Source of the DNA: Brachionus plicatilis
Lineage: Eukaryota; Rotifera; Eurotatoria; Ploima; Brachionidae
Direction of reading: 5' to 3'
NCBI GenBank assembly: GCA_010279815.1
Contig: QEOQ01000640.1
Location: 777,485-841,484, forward strand
DNA length: 64,000 nt
The position numbers and the translations under genes are program-made. Under the pieces are notes generated by a model, which searched no databases, was not told the origin of the DNA, and saw only the letters and a program-made list of their open reading frames with translations. Positions 12,501 through 23,623 of this stretch are shown piece by piece (the first letter of the stretch is position 1; the number at the start of each line of letters is the position of its first letter).

Positions 12501-14230
12501 TAAAAGATTTCGAAAATTTAAAATAATTTCAAGGATTAATTTAAAATGAAATTGTGATTGTGTTAAATACAACAATTATACTCAAGATAAAGAAAACTTT
12601 ATTATTTATCTATGATTAGGCAAAAATATTATGAAATCAACCTCGGGTAATATTTAATCCACCCAATTTATTTAGAAAATTTTAACAACCTTAGTTGTAT
12701 TTTTGTTTGTTAACTTTGTTTTTATGAAATTGGTAATTCTTGAACAAAAGATTTCTAATTTAATTTTGAATTGTAAAAATTTTCGTCTAAGCTTCGAATA
12801 GTTAAAATTTCTTTTGCTATTCGAATTGTTTAGAGAAAAAATAATTTACTGATTTATTCTTTTTAAACTAAAGAAAATAAAGATAAAGAAAAAAATTGAA
12901 AGTAAAAATTTAATTTAAATTTAAATATTTTAGTAAAAAATATTTTCAAGCTAAAAATAGGACCATCATGATTGTCAACATAGAATTATTTCTTACGGTT
13001 TGGCATTATTTTTAAACAAAAATATTTAAAATTTTCTGTTTAGGCCTTGAGATTTTGATTTCAACTGACTTATTTTAGTCCAAAAATAATAAATAATTCC
13101 TACTGCTTTCATCTTGACATTGAAACTCTTATTTTCATAAATCTTTTAAATCTTAAGCTTTTTGAAAAGTGTTTTGTTAAATTCGATACAAAGTAACACA
13201 ACAAAATTGTAAAAAAAAATCTAATTTTTTTTTGTTAAAAAAGATAAGCTCTAAAAATGCATTATAGTACAGCAAACATTGTGGCATTAATTATATGAAA
13301 TTTTACTCTAATTAAAAAATGTCAACAGGTCATAAATTTTTTAATTCTAATAAATTTTAAAATTCTTTGAATTTTTTTGCGGAAAATGCATGTATTGCTT
13401 AATTTTTGCATACAATAAAGGCTTTTGTTCAATAAAAGTATTAACCATCTAATAACCAATATATTAGTAATTAACCATCGAAAAATGAGATTATACTAGA
13501 TTTGATAATAAATCATATTAATTTTTTCAAAAATTAGTAAATTAATTGAATGATTAAAAGATACATCGTTTGAAATGTCAGCAATGATTTTAAATAAAAC
13601 AAGATCGAATCTTTTTGAATTCATAAAAGATCTACAAAAGAATCATAGAAATCTAAGAAAATTTAATTAAACAATTTGAATTCATTGATTTAAGTTAAAA
13701 TTTTTAAACTTCACTTTTTAAAACTACTAATCAAAAAAAAATTATTAAAATATTTTTTTTTCTTCTTTAAAAAAAAAAATGAATAATCTGTACTTAAAAA
13801 TTAGACTTGCCAAGTCAAGGTTAATTATTATGACAATGTGTAATTTTAGTACAAAAATTACAGCATTTCAACAATTGAAAAAACAAATTCTAAGCTCTTC
13901 AAAAACTCTGCAATTTTCTGTAAAATGCACACCATTTGTACACAATTTTACTGTTTGCAAAAAATATATATAACGAAAAAAAATTACATTTTTCATTTTG
14001 TGCTGTAATTTTTAAAACAAAAATTCACAATGCCCTTCTTAATGATTTTTAATTAATTGAAAGGTGTTGTAAATTAAGTATAACATATTAAATATTGTTT
14101 TATGCTTTTAAGATAAAAATTTAATTATCAAAATCTTGATTACTTAAATTAATTACTTAAGCCTTTAATTACTTAATTATTTATAATTTACTTTTTTTCT
14201 GGATATATTTAATCTTGACTCTTTTCGACA
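9572..14230. other. Gene desert upstream of the protein 4.1 gene
   Basis: About 4.6 kb with no convincing gene. The right end of the protein 4.1 gene must place its promoter and any 5' non-coding exon here. Apart from one tRNA-like scrap near 10960, I see only AT-rich sequence. The small open frame at 13779-13973 has no recognisable motif and looks like chance. Confidence 0.5.
10961..11010 (+). other. tRNA-like 5' half (A-box type), possible SINE head
   Basis: The sequence GGTCCGAGGTTAAGGC resembles the D-arm/A-box region of a Ser- or Leu-type tRNA. It is followed by a 5-bp stem ATCTG/CAGAT closing a 7-nt loop (ATTATGG), as an anticodon arm would. No T-arm or B-box (GGTTCGAATCC type) follows, so it is not a functional tRNA. 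It may be a tRNA-derived SINE remnant or chance similarity. Confidence 0.3.
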
Positions 14231-14725
14231 GACGAGGTAGAAAAATAAAAACATAAAAAAAGAGAAGGTCACATATATCAAAATTTTTTTTTTTAAAAGA
14301 TAAATAAACATAAGTAAAAATGAGAAAAAAACATTTATCTTTTTTTTTTTATTTTATTTTAATCAATCCTACATTGATCAAAAAAAAGAAAAAACATAAG
14401 TCCACAAAGAGATAAGTTTATAAATCTAATCCATCTCATACCATTTAACAGCCTTTCTTTTTTTATAAATACTTAACTTTCAATCCGAGATAATCAATAT
14501 CGTCAGTATACAAGAGGCCCCTTATATGATAACAAATAGCCTTATCTAGGAAAAAAACAACATGTACAAAAAAAAATTAGATATCATATTTTTATGATTT
14601 TTTGTCTCTATAAAACTAACATTACATAATTTTATGTTTTTATTGTATCTTTCAAAAGCTATTTTTCAAATTTCTTTTTATTTTTTTTTTACTTAAGCTT
14701 TTTATATGTTTTTTTCTACCTCGTC
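14231..14725. mobile_element. TIR element with 10-bp target duplication
   Basis: An element of 495 bp. Its ends are GACGAGGTAG (14231-14240) and CTACCTCGTC (14716-14725), and the inverted similarity continues through an A-rich segment ending in ACATA. The direct repeat CTTTTCGACA lies at 14221-14230 and 14727-14736. There is no transposase frame; the interior is A/T tracts. With the elements at 1216 and 2769 it forms a set of TIR elements with 9-10 bp duplications, as expected for Mutator-like MITEs. Confidence 0.75.
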
Positions 14726-14929
14726 CCTTTTCGACAGATAACAAATAAATAAATAAATAGATAAATCTTTTCGACAAATCTTCAATTATTATTTTCAAAT
14801 TTATTCCTATATGGCTGAATTTTTTATCAATTAAATAAATTGTATAAACATTCTGATGAATTTCTTACATAATTTTTTATAAATTTAAAATCAATTTAAC
14901 TAAATTGAGATGATACTTTTCGTTTGCGA

Positions 14930-15459
14930 AACTTTTTGCGAACACTCTTGATCTTCTGTTTAATACTAAAAATTAGAATCATCGCTGAAAATAACTTTTG
15001 ACCAGTCTTTAACAGTCCATCTTTTTCGTTCTTTGGACCATTTGAGCCTTTTCAACCAATCCATTATGGTTAAAAGAGGCTTACTTATAGCAGTTTATGA
15101 CTAAATATTTTTCCTTGATAGCATTTTTCTGACAGTGTCGTTATTAAGACTTAGAACTTTGGAAACTTATAACTTATAACTTAAGAACTTAAGTCGGATG
15201 CTAGTTGTCTATAGCTTTTTGCATGATTGATTCTTACCTTTCTAAAAATGAACTATTTATCTCGACTAGTAAGCTATCGAGGTCTACCAATAATCGTAAT
15301 TCTTTGGTCATCGAAGTCTTATCATAGTTATGCTTTGTTGTAAACACACATTTTCTCGAAACTCCAACTAAATCAGCTATTTCTTGTTGAGACTTTGTCT
15401 TATCATTCAACAGCCCAATTATTTGCCACCTTTGAGCCTCAGTTACTTTTTTTCCCCAT
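14930..15459 (-). pseudogene. Tc1/mariner transposase pseudogene
   Basis: Minus strand from an ATG at 15459: MGKKVTEAQRWQIIGLL, then SQQEIADLVGVSRKCVYN. This is the N-terminal helix-turn-helix of a Tc1/mariner transposase. After stops and frame breaks, WLKRLKWSKERKRW and WSKVIFSDDSNF follow near 15060-14980. The latter holds the second catalytic Asp (the usual form is W..VIFSDES.F). The third acidic residue and a complete frame are missing. Clear terminal inverted repeats were not found, so the element is decayed or truncated at both sides. Confidence 0.8.
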
Positions 15460-15479
15460 TTTTATGGAAAAATCATCGA

Positions 15480-16460
15480 AATCGTACAACTCAATAAAAT
15501 CACCGATTTTAAAGCCAAAAATAATTAATGAGTTATAACAAGTGAATGTAAAAATTAAAAAACGATATTCCAAACATTGTGTGACAATAAAAATTTTCAA
15601 GGATAGTCAAGGTGTGGTAAAATTTTAATAAAAAATGAATGTTCTAAACTTTATAGACTATTTTTATATGAATTTTATCTAAGTATTTTTAAAGAGAGTT
15701 TTGGAGTTTTCAAGATTTTTTTTTTGTCGGGGAATTTATATATCAAAAAAAAGCTAAAAAAATATTCTTTTAGATGATATAGTTTGTATTATGTGATATT
15801 CGATTTTAATTTCAAATTTCACTACTTAAAAATTCTTCGATGATTTTTTAAAAAAAGTTCTTTTAATCTTTATAAGCTGTTCTTCATATTTAAACTTAGA
15901 AAAAATAAAATTATATAAATTTTAAAATCATGTCATAATTCCAATTCTACAAATAACTATCTTTTTTTATAATTTATAAAAAATCACCCAAATTTATTTT
16001 CTTATATTATTTATGGGCATTAAGTTCGTTTTTCAAAATATCAATATATTAAAATCGAAAATGAGAACAAATATTTTATCCCTAAATTCAGCAAGCTTTC
16101 ATCGTTTGATAAGTTCTAATATATCAAACGTATGCCATGCAATTGAATATTCACCAAAAAACAGTTCTTGAAATTTTTTTATTATTGGCTTTTTTGACCA
16201 AAATCATTATTCTTCCTTAACTGCAAAAGACCAAAATCACATTGAATTTTAACCAAAAAATGATTATACAACATTTTTGAACAACGGTAAGAATATTTAA
16301 TATATTTAATATAAAGAATATTTTAGTAAGAATATTTTTTAAGTTCTTAAATAAAAATTGTCCAAAATTTTAAAAGATTTTATTGCTATAATTAATATAA
16401 TCAACTATTAGAAGAATTCAATTCAAGGCCAATTAAAGTTTGTTTTTTCTTAGTCTATTG
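15480..16460. other. Intergenic stretch, nothing recognised
   Basis: About 1 kb of AT-rich sequence between the dead mariner and the GC-richer foldback element. No reading frame, RNA or repeat boundary is supported. Confidence 0.5.
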
Positions 16461-16952
16461 ACCCATTACGGGAACAAAAACGACAAATTTTACAAACAAA
16501 CTTTTTGGCGGGCGGCCATTAGGCCTGGCAGCTTAGCGGCCTAATTTTTGGACCGCCAAAATAAACGGTCTAAAAAATACGCGCGGCTAAAAACCGGTAA
16601 TAAAATAAAAAATTAAGATAATTTAAAATATATTTATTATTTAAAAAAAGAGGTTTTTTAATTAAAAAAAAATAAATTCAAAAATTTTTAAAAAAATAAC
16701 AAAAATTTTGCCCAAAAACTAAAAAAGAAAAAAAGAAAAAAATTTCATTTAAAAAAAAAATAAAAAAATTTTTATTTAAAAAATAAAAAATTTTGTTGCC
16801 GAAAAGTTGGCTGGTTTTTTTTCCGCCCGTTTATTTTGGCGGTCTAAAAATTAGGCCGCCAAAAAGTTGGCCGGTTTTTTGGCCGCCCGTTTATTTTGGC
16901 GGTCTAAAAATTAGGCCGCCAAAATGACCCCAAAAAACCGTCCGTGTAATGG
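16461..16952. mobile_element. Foldback/MITE element with GC-rich ends and 60-bp tandem repeat
   Basis: The ends read CCCATTACGGG (near 16461) and CCGTGTAATGG (near 16940-16951), roughly inverted copies. Inside each end is a GC-rich palindromic block containing GGCGGTCTAAAAATTAGGCC or its inverse. The right arm carries two tandem copies of a unit of about 60 bp, beginning near 16803 and 16863, differing at few positions. The centre is A-rich filler. Base composition is sharply different from the surroundings. It is a non-autonomous, hairpin-forming repeat. Confidence 0.7.
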
Positions 16953-18070
16953 ACCGGTTTGTCTTGGCTGCATCCAACACTAACCACATCCACTCCTTTT
17001 ATTGACAAATTGTTAGTTCATTGTATTGATCATTTAAATTGGTTATTTTCTTCGGTAAATTTTTATCTAGTTTCAAAAGCGATCCAATATTGAAATCGTC
17101 AATTATTTCATCGAAAAATCTTGTATTTTCATTATGATCATCTTCATTAATCGGTTCTAGATTATTGACGTATATTTTCGGAATAATAGATGTCTGGGTC
17201 ACAAACGTCAGGTCTTTTTATGAAATTGCGAATGTTACACTCTTCCTTATAAGTTCGAGTTAAATTTGATTTACTTATAAGCTTATCGACACCTTGAAAG
17301 GTATATTGAAAATTTATTTTTGGTAGTAAAAAATATCTCCATCTCTTTTGTCAAAAAAATTGGTACGGGTTATAATGTCGTTTTTACGCTTAACAACTTT
17401 ATTTTTATCTTCATCAAACAAAATTTTCTCGGTTCTCTAAATTGATACTTTGGTTTTCGAATTTTTCACATAAACTTTAAATTTTTGATGAAATTCAAAA
17501 ATCGTTAGTATATCAGTTATGGCGTCTTTTGGTCATTTTAGATGGTAGTCGTAAGCTGACTCTCTAAAAATATCTCGGTATTCTGGGTCCATTTTGATTA
17601 ATTCTTTGCGTTTATTGGTAAATTTAAATTCATCTCCCGACAATGATTCTGGTATAAATGTTACTTTCATTATTAATTGCACAAAATGATGACCAAGGAC
17701 AAATGCAGCTGCTTCAACAGAACTAACTATACGTAAATCAAAATAATTTTTTACTACATTTGATTCGGATCTCATTTCTTTCCTATTAAATGAATGCTCG
17801 AATTTGGAAATATATCTCACCAAGTACAGTTCGTTTCCGCGTTTTGTGCAATTTTGTAAATTAACATGACCATTCCATAACATTAGTAACATGTGATTGT
17901 TTGATACGACATCACGATCTTCATTTTTCGTCCCTTTATAAAAGTATTTTGAATTGTCATCAATATAATCGTTTTCACATAATTCAAATGGAAATCAATA
18001 TTTTCATTTCTTAAAATATCGTTTATTATTTCGAAAACAACGTCTGTCTCCACATCTGTGTATTTGATAT

Positions 18071-18170
18071 TGTTAGCGGCTGGCGCTTTTAATTGTTGAT
18101 AAAAATAATAAAAGTCCTAGAATAGCTTAGAACTTAAGTTTCCAGTCTAAATTATAATATAAAACTGATT
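18071..18170 (+). repeat. Left LTR of a retrotransposon relic
   Basis: A stretch of about 98 bp starting TGTTAGCGGCTGGCGC is repeated as a direct copy at 20432-20530, with only a few differences near its end. It starts with TG, as LTRs do. It sits inside the Helitron coding relic, and the Helitron reading resumes on the far side of the second copy, which marks an insertion. Confidence 0.75.
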
Positions 18171-18373
18171 CTATGGTTAGATCCTTAAAGTCATAGAAAA
18201 TGGCTCCAAATTTTATGTTATCAAATGTTATTTTCTATTTAAATATATTTTGCTGTTTTTCTGAGCTTGTCTTTCTTTGTATTTGATTCAGATTCCTCCA
18301 TTGAAAGGAGATTTTCTTTCTTCCTTACCCCTAAGTCAGCCTCTAAAATCTCGGCGTATTTCAAAGCCTCTCC

Positions 18374-19170
18374 TTAATTTATCGGCTTACGTGCCATTAG
18401 ACTATTAATCATTCCACTACTTAAGTCTTTAGTAAACGAATCTTTTTTTAAATCTTCTAGTAATTGCTTGCTTGAATCATTTTTTTCCAATATGGGATAG
18501 GCTAGTCTAACAAGTTGGGTCACTCTTAATGCAAAAATACTCAAACTCTCATTTTTCTCTCTTTTAATCTTATTTAGTTCAATCTTACATGTTTCTGGGT
18601 TAACTTTTGAAAACAACTTTTGCATCTTGTTCACTAACACACCAAACCCCGTGATGTTATCTCCCAAAAGCCTATCAACACAGTTACGAGCCCGTCCTGA
18701 CATGTTAGTTCTAAATAATTCCACTCGTTCCAGGTCACATCTGAGTTGCTTTGTGCGACTGGTGAACTCGGCAATCCATTGTTCAAAATCTTCATTTTCG
18801 GATCCAGAAAAAAACCTCATATTAAAACTTTGGAAGTTTAATGACTTTAAATCAAAATTAACTCTATTCTTTTGCGCACTTTCCTTGTTTTTATTGGCAG
18901 ATCCCGTCGGCCTCCGTCTTCTCTTCTCGAATTCAACGAGACTGGCTTCCCATTTCTTTTATCTTTCAGCTCAACTAAAACATCATTCAAAACCTCATCC
19001 TGGACCGCCATAATCTTTTGTTGAGGCGCTTGACTAGGGGTTAGTTTTGAAAATCCGACTTTTCCATTTCTAATCGGCTCAATTAAAATTGAGTTTTTAC
19101 TGCTGTCACCACTATGATGGCCGCTAGTTCGAGGTCGGTCACTTAACTGTATTTGTTTACCAGGTGCCAT
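18374..19170 (-). pseudogene. Retrotransposon Gag (capsid region), frameshifted, inverted in its element
   Basis: Two minus-strand frames, 19170-18847 and 18820-18374, read on from each other after a frameshift near 18900. The second contains FEQWIAEFTSRTKQL, RARNCVDRLLGD and an ESLSIFALRVTQLVRLAYP region, the layout of LTR-retrotransposon Gag capsid domains (retrotrans_gag type). No CCHC zinc knuckle is seen. Its strand is opposite to the polypurine tract and integrase tail of the same element (plus strand). Short inverted repeats around GCTTGTCTTTCTTTGTA (near 18263-18280) and its complement (19214-19234) flank it, which suggests an internal inversion. Confidence 0.7.
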
Positions 19171-19877
19171 GATATAAAGAATAATTTGAATTCTTATAAA
19201 TATTTTATTCTTTAATTTACAAAGAAAGACAAGCTTACTTTCATGAGGAGAGGCTTACAAGCATTTTTTTTTTACGAACCAAGTAGATCTTCTACTTTGT
19301 ATAAATCTTATTAAAAAAAAAGGAACTAGGTAATTAATAAGTTTATAAGTAGATTTAATAAGTTATAAGTTAAATAATAATAAAAAAAAAAAAAAAAAAG
19401 TTTGAGTGTATTTTTAGCAAAATTCTTGGAGAGGTTACTTAATTATAATCAATTTTCTTAACTATAAAGTTAAGAAAATAGATTTAATTAGGAATTTTGT
19501 TCTTGGTTAACTAAAATCTTTGTTGGAACTAGCTTTGTAGGAACAATTTCATATTAGGAATATATTGGTAGAGTAGAAAGTGTGATAGTATGAGGTAGTG
19601 AAGTGTAACTGTGTAACAATTATGGATAAATAACTTGTCTTGGAAATTGGAATAAGGTTTAGATTTAAATGTTGTATGTAGGACCTGATTTCTAAACATT
19701 GAGTTTTAGAATTTTTTTAGTTATTTATTCCAAATTAAAGCATGTAATAAATTCAAACATTTTTATTTTTTTTTATGCACACATGGTGAAAGAAATTTGA
19801 TTTGCTGACAAAAAAAATAAAAAAAAAAAAAAAATGCTACCAAATGTTTGTGTGTATCCAAAGAAAGGATACACACA

Positions 19878-19996
19878 AAACCTTACCGAATAGTTGAGAA
19901 ACTAGGGCCGGTGACGTATCGAATAGAAAGAGATTGCAAAACAATTGCAATTCACGTACAAAGATTAAAACCTTATGTTCAATTCGAACGGAGTGT
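19878..19996 (+). pseudogene. Retrotransposon integrase C-terminal tail fragment
   Basis: The plus strand encodes PYRIVEKLGPVTYRI and then HVQRLKPY, ending at a stop near 19996. This GPYRI...G.VTYRI...H...LKPY pattern is the end of Ty3/gypsy-type Pol (integrase C-terminal domain). The remaining Pol is missing. A near-perfect 11-bp palindrome (TGTGTGTATCC / GGATACACACA, 19851-19879) lies at its left edge, where the deletion junction probably falls. Confidence 0.7.
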
Positions 19997-20418
19997 CTAG
20001 TCTTTGTCTAGGTTAAAATCTTCATTCATTTATTTATATTTAAGTTTTATCAAAGAATTAATCATAGAATCTAGTAAGTTAAAGATTATCTAAATCTGAC
20101 GTCAGTCGGACGAGTTTATGTTGTTGAATGCTATTCCATTAGTAGTGGTAAACGGTGCTAAACGGGTCACTAGTATGACCGACGAAATAACTAAATAAAA
20201 AAAAAAAAAAATGCCGTCGTCGTATCAGACATAGTGCGTAGGACCAAAGTGGTGGTCTACGGTAAATCTAAAAATCCACGCATGGTTAAAAGAAAATAAT
20301 GTATGTGGATTTTATATACATGTTAAGTTAGGGGTCATGGTCGGAAGATCGCCTGCCGAATCTTTTCGGTAGATACTGTAGTACGACTGGACAGGCAGGA
20401 AACGACTTGATCGTTTTT

Positions 20419-20431
20419 AAAGAAGAAGGAG
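20419..20431 (+). other. Polypurine tract before the right LTR
   Basis: AAAGAAGAAGGAG directly precedes the TG of the right LTR. Position and strand fit a plus-strand priming site and fix the element as plus-oriented, in agreement with the integrase tail and against the gag fragment. Confidence 0.6.
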
Positions 20432-20530
20432 TGTTAGCGGCTGGCGCTTTTAATTGTTGATAAAAATAATAAAAGTCCTAGAATAGCTTAGAACTTCAGT
20501 TACCAGTCTAATTTAAAATATAAAACATGA
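20432..20530 (+). repeat. Right LTR of the retrotransposon relic
   Basis: Direct copy of 18071-18170, beginning TGTTAGCGG and ending near ATAAAACATGAT. Differences from the left copy are few (for example TTAAGTT versus TTCAGTT), so the insertion is not ancient. No exact target duplication was found. Confidence 0.75.
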
Positions 20531-21169
20531 TGATGATGTAATGACATAAATCAATTTAACATATTAATGAGAAGATCTTTATCCAATTTAATAATATTAA
20601 ATAAAAATTCCCTTCATTATTTTCCATGGACACCAAATCATAATTTCCGAAGTTTGGATTTCCAATGCGCTTTTGAACCTGTAATACTTCTAGTAACGCA
20701 ATTACCATATTCAAAATAGTCATTTTTAAGTTAACTTTCAACATTCTTTTTATCTGCTAAAGTTGATCGTGATTTAATAATTGAATTGGCAGCTGAGATC
20801 CTTTCACGTGTGAGTCTATCATTATTAGAAAATATGTAATAACGATCATCCAACCAGCCAGAGTCAACATTTAAAAGACGATTATGAAAATATTGAGCAA
20901 GCGAAACTGTTTTGTTCTTTGTAACCTTTTCCATCAGGAATTAAGTATGGAAAATTTTCAATTTAATTGAGTTATCAGTCGATATTACATCAATTTTAAT
21001 GTTATTATTTTTTGAATCTTTTTGAATTGTGTACCGATGTTCTCTTCTACCTTTCAGAATTGTTGTCTAGTTTTTTTTTGATCCATATTAATTATTAATC
21101 CAGTGTCACTCGGATTGTTAGGTTCTAATAAAATACCTTTATCATTGTATTTAATAACGTTTTAACTCG

Positions 21170-22831
21170 TTGAAGGAAAACCTTCATAAGGACATGAAGT
21201 ATACGAGGAGTAAAGCCGGCATGTGGGAACATGCAAACAAGTTGCGCAAGCCACCAAACACTCTCCCACCTGATCCTGAGTATGGCGAACGACTAAACGA
21301 GCAGTTCTCGGATACTGTTTGGCAAGGAGTGACTCAAGCTAACATATCACGCTTTATTCGTCGCGATGCCTTGCAACCCGTCGTTCCGGTTTTCAACTTT
21401 ACCAACGTAGGCGAACAACTTCGCAACGTGAAGTCAACCTCGGCTGGCCCAGATGGCATCTCTGGAAAGCTACTTTACTCAGCAAGACTCGAATTAGTTT
21501 CACCTTTAGTTACCATCTTTAACCATTGCGTAAACAAAGGTATTGTCATTGACGAATGGCGACTTGGTAACATCACGCCAATCCCGAAAGTGCAGAATCC
21601 AGCTAGACCTAGCAACATGCCACCAAATGCCATCACTTCGACGCCATGTGAGATCATGGAGCGCATTATCACCAAGCAGATATTGCGCCTTGTTCGTGTA
21701 AGGCTTCTCACTAGCAAGCAATTTGGCTTCTTAACTGGTAGAAGCACCACCGATGCATTGATTATGGTATTAGATGAATGGGGAAAAGCTATAGACAGTG
21801 GGGACCAGAAGGTGATAGGAATTTTCTTCGACTTCGCCAAGGCATTCGACCTAGTTGACCATGAGCGACTCATTATCAAGATCGAGTCTATGCTTCCTCA
21901 ATGGCTAATCACTTGTATTGCAACTTGGCTGTCACATCGTAAGCAACAAGTTGTCTACAGAGGTAAGGCAACAAAATGGCGAGATGTACGTGCTGGTGTT
22001 ATTCAGAGCAGTGTCCTTGGACCTATCCTATTCCTTCTCTTCATACTCGACATCAATGAGTACCTGCCTTTTGGAGTTGAGTTACTAAAGTACGCCGACG
22101 ACATCCTAGCTTATATTGTAGGAAATACATTTGGCAACATCCCTCAAGAGATAGTTGATGCCGTTCAACGCTGGTGTGTTGATAATAAGATGCGCTTAAA
22201 CGTGGGCAAGTGCAAAGTGATCTTCATTAATCCCCCGCGCGTACTCGGCTCAAGTGTTCCTACTGTTTATCTGCTCGGCCAAATGCTTAAGTCCTATAAG
22301 TATCTCGGCTTTGAGCTTTCTGACTCGCTCGACCTCGATCTCCAATGGAGACGTGTACGCTCAATTGTCAGCCCTGTCGAGTTCTTGCTCAAGCAGCTTA
22401 AACTCAATGGCTGGTGTACACCGATACTCATTTATGTATACCGAGCATATTGTCTCAGCCACTTTACGTACAGCGCCGTAATGCTTACTTCAACCTCTGC
22501 TGCTGCTAAGTGTGAGATGAACGCTTTCAACTCCCGTTTATGGCGCATCATGGGAATCGATGATCAGACTGCAGGCTCCTACAAACTCCTTCCAATCGCC
22601 GAGTTTATAGACCATGTCTGCGAACAAACACTCAATAGAATTCTGGCTGACCCAAACCATCCCATTACGTCATGTCAACCACGCAACCTTCGCTTGAACG
22701 CACGCTTCCCTTTCCAAACAAGAAAAGCAAACAAGGCTGCTTATCACAACAGCTTCTTACAGAAGTTCCTTCGAAAACTTCGCAATGATTCCAACAGCCA
22801 AAACGCGAGAGCTAGTCTCTATCTTGTTTAA
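21170..22831 (+). CDS. LINE reverse transcriptase, 5'-truncated but open frame
   Basis: Uninterrupted frame of about 553 aa with a GC-richer codon use than anything nearby, a sign of a recent arrival. Motifs in order: STSAGPDGISG (fingers), RPSNMPPNAITSTPCEIMERI, FGFLTGRSTTDAL, FFDFAKAFDLVDHERL (motif A with catalytic Asp), RAGVIQSSVLGPILF (motif B; the usual QGSVLGP has become QSSVLGP), KYADD (motif C), and a thumb region ending near FTYSAVML. It lacks an endonuclease domain, so the insertion was truncated at its 5' end, as LINEs usually are. The first ATG is not a native start. The family is Jockey/CR1-like. It lies in a dead Helitron on the opposite strand. AT-rich sequence to about 22980 would be its 3' UTR. 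Confidence 0.85.
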   Translation: MKENLHKDMKYTRSKAGMWEHANKLRKPPNTLPPDPEYGERLNEQFSDTVWQGVTQANISRFIRRDALQPVVPVFNFTNVGEQLRNVKSTSAGPDGISGKLLYSARLELVSPLVTIFNHCVNKGIVIDEWRLGNITPIPKVQNPARPSNMPPNAITSTPCEIMERIITKQILRLVRVRLLTSKQFGFLTGRSTTDALIMVLDEWGKAIDSGDQKVIGIFFDFAKAFDLVDHERLIIKIESMLPQWLITCIATWLSHRKQQVVYRGKATKWRDVRAGVIQSSVLGPILFLLFILDINEYLPFGVELLKYADDILAYIVGNTFGNIPQEIVDAVQRWCVDNKMRLNVGKCKVIFINPPRVLGSSVPTVYLLGQMLKSYKYLGFELSDSLDLDLQWRRVRSIVSPVEFLLKQLKLNGWCTPILIYVYRAYCLSHFTYSAVMLTSTSAAAKCEMNAFNSRLWRIMGIDDQTAGSYKLLPIAEFIDHVCEQTLNRILADPNHPITSCQPRNLRLNARFPFQTRKANKAAYHNSFLQKFLRKLRNDSNSQNARASLYLV

Positions 22832-23623
22832 TCATATAACTAGTTTATAATTTATAATTTATATTTTTGTAGCAATTTACTATATGTCTGACAATTCTTA
22901 CTTTATATTTTAATAACAATTATTGTACAATTAGATTTAATTCTCAAATCAATAATTTTTAATCAATTAAACGTTTGAAACTCAAGTATTGGTTACAAAT
23001 CCATCCAACCGTTCAAAGTTAGCAATAGAATCTTTATATAAAGAATTGTTTTCTTTTAGCCAAATAAGGGCTTCTTTTAGCTTTTTGGTATGTATATTGT
23101 AATTGGTTTGATCTGGCTCATAAATCATACCGAAAGTAGCTTATAACTTTTCTTGAGTTTTTTTCTTTAAATTTACTCTTCCATTCATATGTCAATAAGA
23201 TTAATAGCCCTTTTGACATGTATCACAGTATAAAGAACAAAGTGATAATTTCGAAAAATGTTTATAACCATTTAAGCTAGAAATACAGTCAGGAATTCGA
23301 CAAAAATCATCAAAGTTTGCAAGAACACTTTTTCGTTTGATAGCATTAGACAAAGATTGCAAAAACATTTCAAATTTTTTACCAAAATAATATTTTTACA
23401 ACTAATATTTTACAATCAAAAAGATTTTCGTTTTTGATGATTTAAGACCATTTTTATTTTTTTGTCCATTCTAAAATATTAATTTAAGGTCTGATTACTA
23501 AATTAAAATAAAAAAAATTAATAATTACATTTAATGGCCGTTTCAGGTAGCTAGTGTAGCAGCCTACTAAATAAGAACCCAAAAAAGTGTCGTTTAAGAA
23601 AAAAAGTTTTGGCCCTGACTTTA

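Larger units (their letters stand above)
16953..23480 (-). mobile_element. Decayed Helitron (RepHel) interrupted by two later insertions
   Basis: Minus-strand coding relics in collinear order. About 23370-22985 has an N-terminal zinc-binding piece (CSLYCDTCQ) and LKEALIWLKENNSLYKDS, as in DUF6570-type Helitron proteins. 20934-20556 reads VSLAQYFHNRLLNVDSGW, as in Helitron_like_N. 18060-17533 reads LLMLWNGHVNLQNC, YISKFEHSF and SSVEAAAFVLGHH, as in the helicase-like transposase core. 17360-16999 holds a piece resembling GDIFYYQKLIFNIPF. Many stops and frameshifts show it is dead. A LINE interrupts it at about 21165-22980 and an LTR element at 18071-20530. No Helitron terminus (TC...CTRR with hairpin) was identified. 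Confidence 0.7.

Noticed and set aside
13779..13973. Plus-strand 64-aa frame in the desert
   Set aside because: No motif, no neighbouring exons, composition as background.
17533..17892. A host gene with a conserved unknown domain
   Set aside because: The SVEAAAFVLGHH and LLMLWNGHVNLQ motifs fit Helitron helicase-like proteins, and collinear relics surround it.
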